DNA of 39,059 nt from a virus: IMG/VR virus record IMGVR_UViG_3300038701_001780, positions 1-39,059 of that record, one strand, 5' to 3'. The position numbers were made by a program, and so were the translations under genes. The notes under the pieces are model-generated. The model saw only the letters and a list, made by a program, of their open reading frames with translations, searched no databases and was not told the origin of the DNA. This document shows positions 37,766 through 39,059 of the stretch, in pieces (within the stretch, counting starts at the first letter, position 1; each line of letters starts with the position of its first letter).

Positions 37766-38596
37766 ATGTCAGATCAGCTTCAATTAAGAAGGGGTACAAC
37801 GGCAGAAAATTCCGCCTTTACCGGAGCAGAGGGTGAAGTAACCGTAGATACCGATAAACATACGGTCGTCATACATGATGGCGTCAGGGCTGGGGGGTAT
37901 CCGCAGACAAATGAATTGACAGTTGATAGCAGGGTATTCCTGTTTGATGATGACGTGTCTGGTGGCTCGGTTGCCGATGCCTATGTATTAGCTCCTGAAA
38001 CAAACACGATACGACCTGAACAATACATAGATGGGTTGTATTTAAGTTTTGTGACCAATAATGCCAACACAGGTGCTGCGACTGCGAATTTTAACGGGCT
38101 TGGAGCTAAAGACATTAAAAAGCCGGGTGGAGGCGATCCGGATGCGGGTGAAGTGAATGACCGCGTAACCCTAATTTATGATGAAGCCAATGACTGGCTT
38201 GAATTGCAACTGTTTCAGGAGTTCGACCCAGCCACAGCCAAAACGAATAAGGTTCAGGAGTATACAGCAGCACAACGAGGTAATGTACCTTCGCTAACCA
38301 GCACATCAAACTCAATCGCAATTGATCTGGCGGTCAGCAATAATTTTTCTCACACCCTCTCAGAAAACACTACTTTAGCGGCACCATCAAACGCAGTGGA
38401 GGGGCAGTCAGGCGTCATCACGATAACGCAGGATGCAGCAACAGCGAGAACCCTTGCTTACAATACCTTCTGGGACTTTGGGGGCGGTGATGTTCCTGCT
38501 GTATCGACTGCGCTTTCATCGGTGAATACCTTTGTTTATTACGTCAATGCTGGTGGCGCAAGTGCAACGTGCAATCTAATTGGGGACGTATCATGA
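37766..38596 (+). CDS. Tail fibre protein 2, paralogue of the preceding gene
   Basis: 276 residues. The first 150 are closely like the preceding protein (DQLQLRRGTTAENSAFTGAE, VTVDTDKHTVVIHDG, DDDVSGGSVADAYVLAPETN, YDEANDWLELQLF). The C-terminal 110 (KVQEYTAAQRGNVPSLTSTS onward, ITITQDAATARTLAYNTFWD) differ and form a short beta tip. Its stop overlaps the start of the LamG gene (ATGA). Tandem duplication with exchange of tips is the likely origin. Confidence 0.75.
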   Translation: MSDQLQLRRGTTAENSAFTGAEGEVTVDTDKHTVVIHDGVRAGGYPQTNELTVDSRVFLFDDDVSGGSVADAYVLAPETNTIRPEQYIDGLYLSFVTNNANTGAATANFNGLGAKDIKKPGGGDPDAGEVNDRVTLIYDEANDWLELQLFQEFDPATAKTNKVQEYTAAQRGNVPSLTSTSNSIAIDLAVSNNFSHTLSENTTLAAPSNAVEGQSGVITITQDAATARTLAYNTFWDFGGGDVPAVSTALSSVNTFVYYVNAGGASATCNLIGDVS

Positions 38597-39059
38597 TTGT
38601 CGGTGGCGTGCCTTTATTGTTAAAGACCGATGCCAAAGATCCTGACTTTGCTGATGTTGTTTCGCTTCTTCATTTTGAAGGTGCTAACGGTTCTACAGTA
38701 TTTACTGATGAGATAGGTAATACAGTCACTGCAAATGGTAATGCGCAAATATCCACCTCAAGCCCATTGGTTGGTGGCGGAAGTTTAAAGTGTGACGGAA
38801 CAAACGATAAAATAAGGATTGACGACACAAATGGCGCATTTGATATTGGTACAGGTGACTTTACTATTGAAATCGCATTCAGGATTGACGCCTCAACAGG
38901 AGACAATCAAAACATCATCTATCTTGCCGATGGCGCAAGCTTAAATGATATAGCCATCACCACCCAATATAACAACTCAACGGGTAAAGTAAACGGCTCC
39001 TTAGTAAGCGGCACAACAACTTACAACTATGAGAGCACAACAACCGTATCAATAGGCAC
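38593..39059 (+). CDS. LamG-like tail fibre/receptor-binding protein, N-terminal part
   Basis: First 155 codons of the gene that continues at base 1 after the overlap. It starts MIVGGVPLLLKTDAKDPDFA, then 'DVVSLLHFEGANGSTVFTDE', the usual opening of phage LamG/concanavalin domains. The ATG overlaps the stop of the preceding fibre gene. The right end of the window cuts it. Confidence 0.8.
   Translation, partial: MIVGGVPLLLKTDAKDPDFADVVSLLHFEGANGSTVFTDEIGNTVTANGNAQISTSSPLVGGGSLKCDGTNDKIRIDDTNGAFDIGTGDFTIEIAFRIDASTGDNQNIIYLADGASLNDIAITTQYNNSTGKVNGSLVSGTTTYNYESTTTVSIG
38734..39059. repeat. Right copy of terminal overlap (genome closure)
   Basis: Matches bases 1-326 with two substitutions, one within 8 bases of the left end and one within 33 of the right end. 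Low-quality sequence ends or strain variation explain these better than a true terminal repeat. Confidence 0.9.

Noticed and set aside
36467-38596. Diversity-generating retroelement, suggested by the mtd_N-like domains
   Set aside because: No reverse transcriptase, template repeat or variable repeat was found anywhere in the circle.
1-39059. Insertion sequences or transposases
   Set aside because: No transposase motif or terminal inverted repeat pair was seen on either strand.

Overview
The window is one complete temperate podovirus genome of the P22 morphology class, opened at an arbitrary point inside a tail-fibre gene. Bases 1-326 repeat at 38734-39059 (324 of 326 identical), so the molecule closes to a circle of about 38,733 bp. 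The virion genes resemble those of P22: portal, scaffold, coat, gp4-like and gp10-like tail accessory proteins, three ejection proteins and a tailspike head-binding domain. The host is most likely a gammaproteobacterium. This rests on the family content, the Rz/Rz1 spanin pair, the sigma70-type promoters and an attP core that matches the 3' end of a tmRNA or tRNA-Ala gene. I cannot name the genus.

Layout in circular order. (1) 38593 through the origin to 2555, + strand: end of the tail-fibre genes, a DUF4376 protein, then lysis genes (holin, nested Rz/Rz1, a DUF5675 protein that is the only endolysin candidate). (2) About 2634-2827: attP with paired arm repeats around the core. (3) 2831-9161, - strand: left early operon read from PL at about 9441-9469. 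It holds integrase, excisionase, a series of very small accessory genes and a recombination set (SSB, YqaJ-type exonuclease, ERF annealing protein). (4) 9162-11832: immunity region with a LexA-like CI repressor, a Cro-like gene and a CII-like gene. A common operator (AATAGC-N5-GCTATT) occurs twice at PL and three times between cI and cro. A secreted accessory protein lies between PL and cI. (5) 11856-19897, + strand: right early operon with an initiator protein carrying dyad iterons, a DnaB-like helicase, a C5-cytosine methyltransferase overprinted by a second long conserved-looking frame, small nucleases, a metallophosphoesterase and a Q-like late regulator. (6) 19899-20180: late promoter, structured leader RNA and terminator, arranged like lambda PR'-6S RNA-tR'. 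(7) 20205-38596: late operon, starting with a membrane/coiled-coil protein and a CheY-like receiver protein, then packaging, head, tail, ejection and receptor-binding genes.

How it works together: CI on the shared operators would hold both early operons silent. On induction PL expresses recombination and excision functions and PR expresses replication. The Q-like protein would then let RNA polymerase pass the terminator at 20125-20180 and transcribe the head, tail and finally lysis genes.

The most unusual points are the methyltransferase locus (about 1.6 kb read in two frames, with a 552-bp HNH-bearing insertion that keeps both frames open), the phage CheY-like protein coupled to a small membrane protein, and the late leader RNA with a tRNA-like fold.
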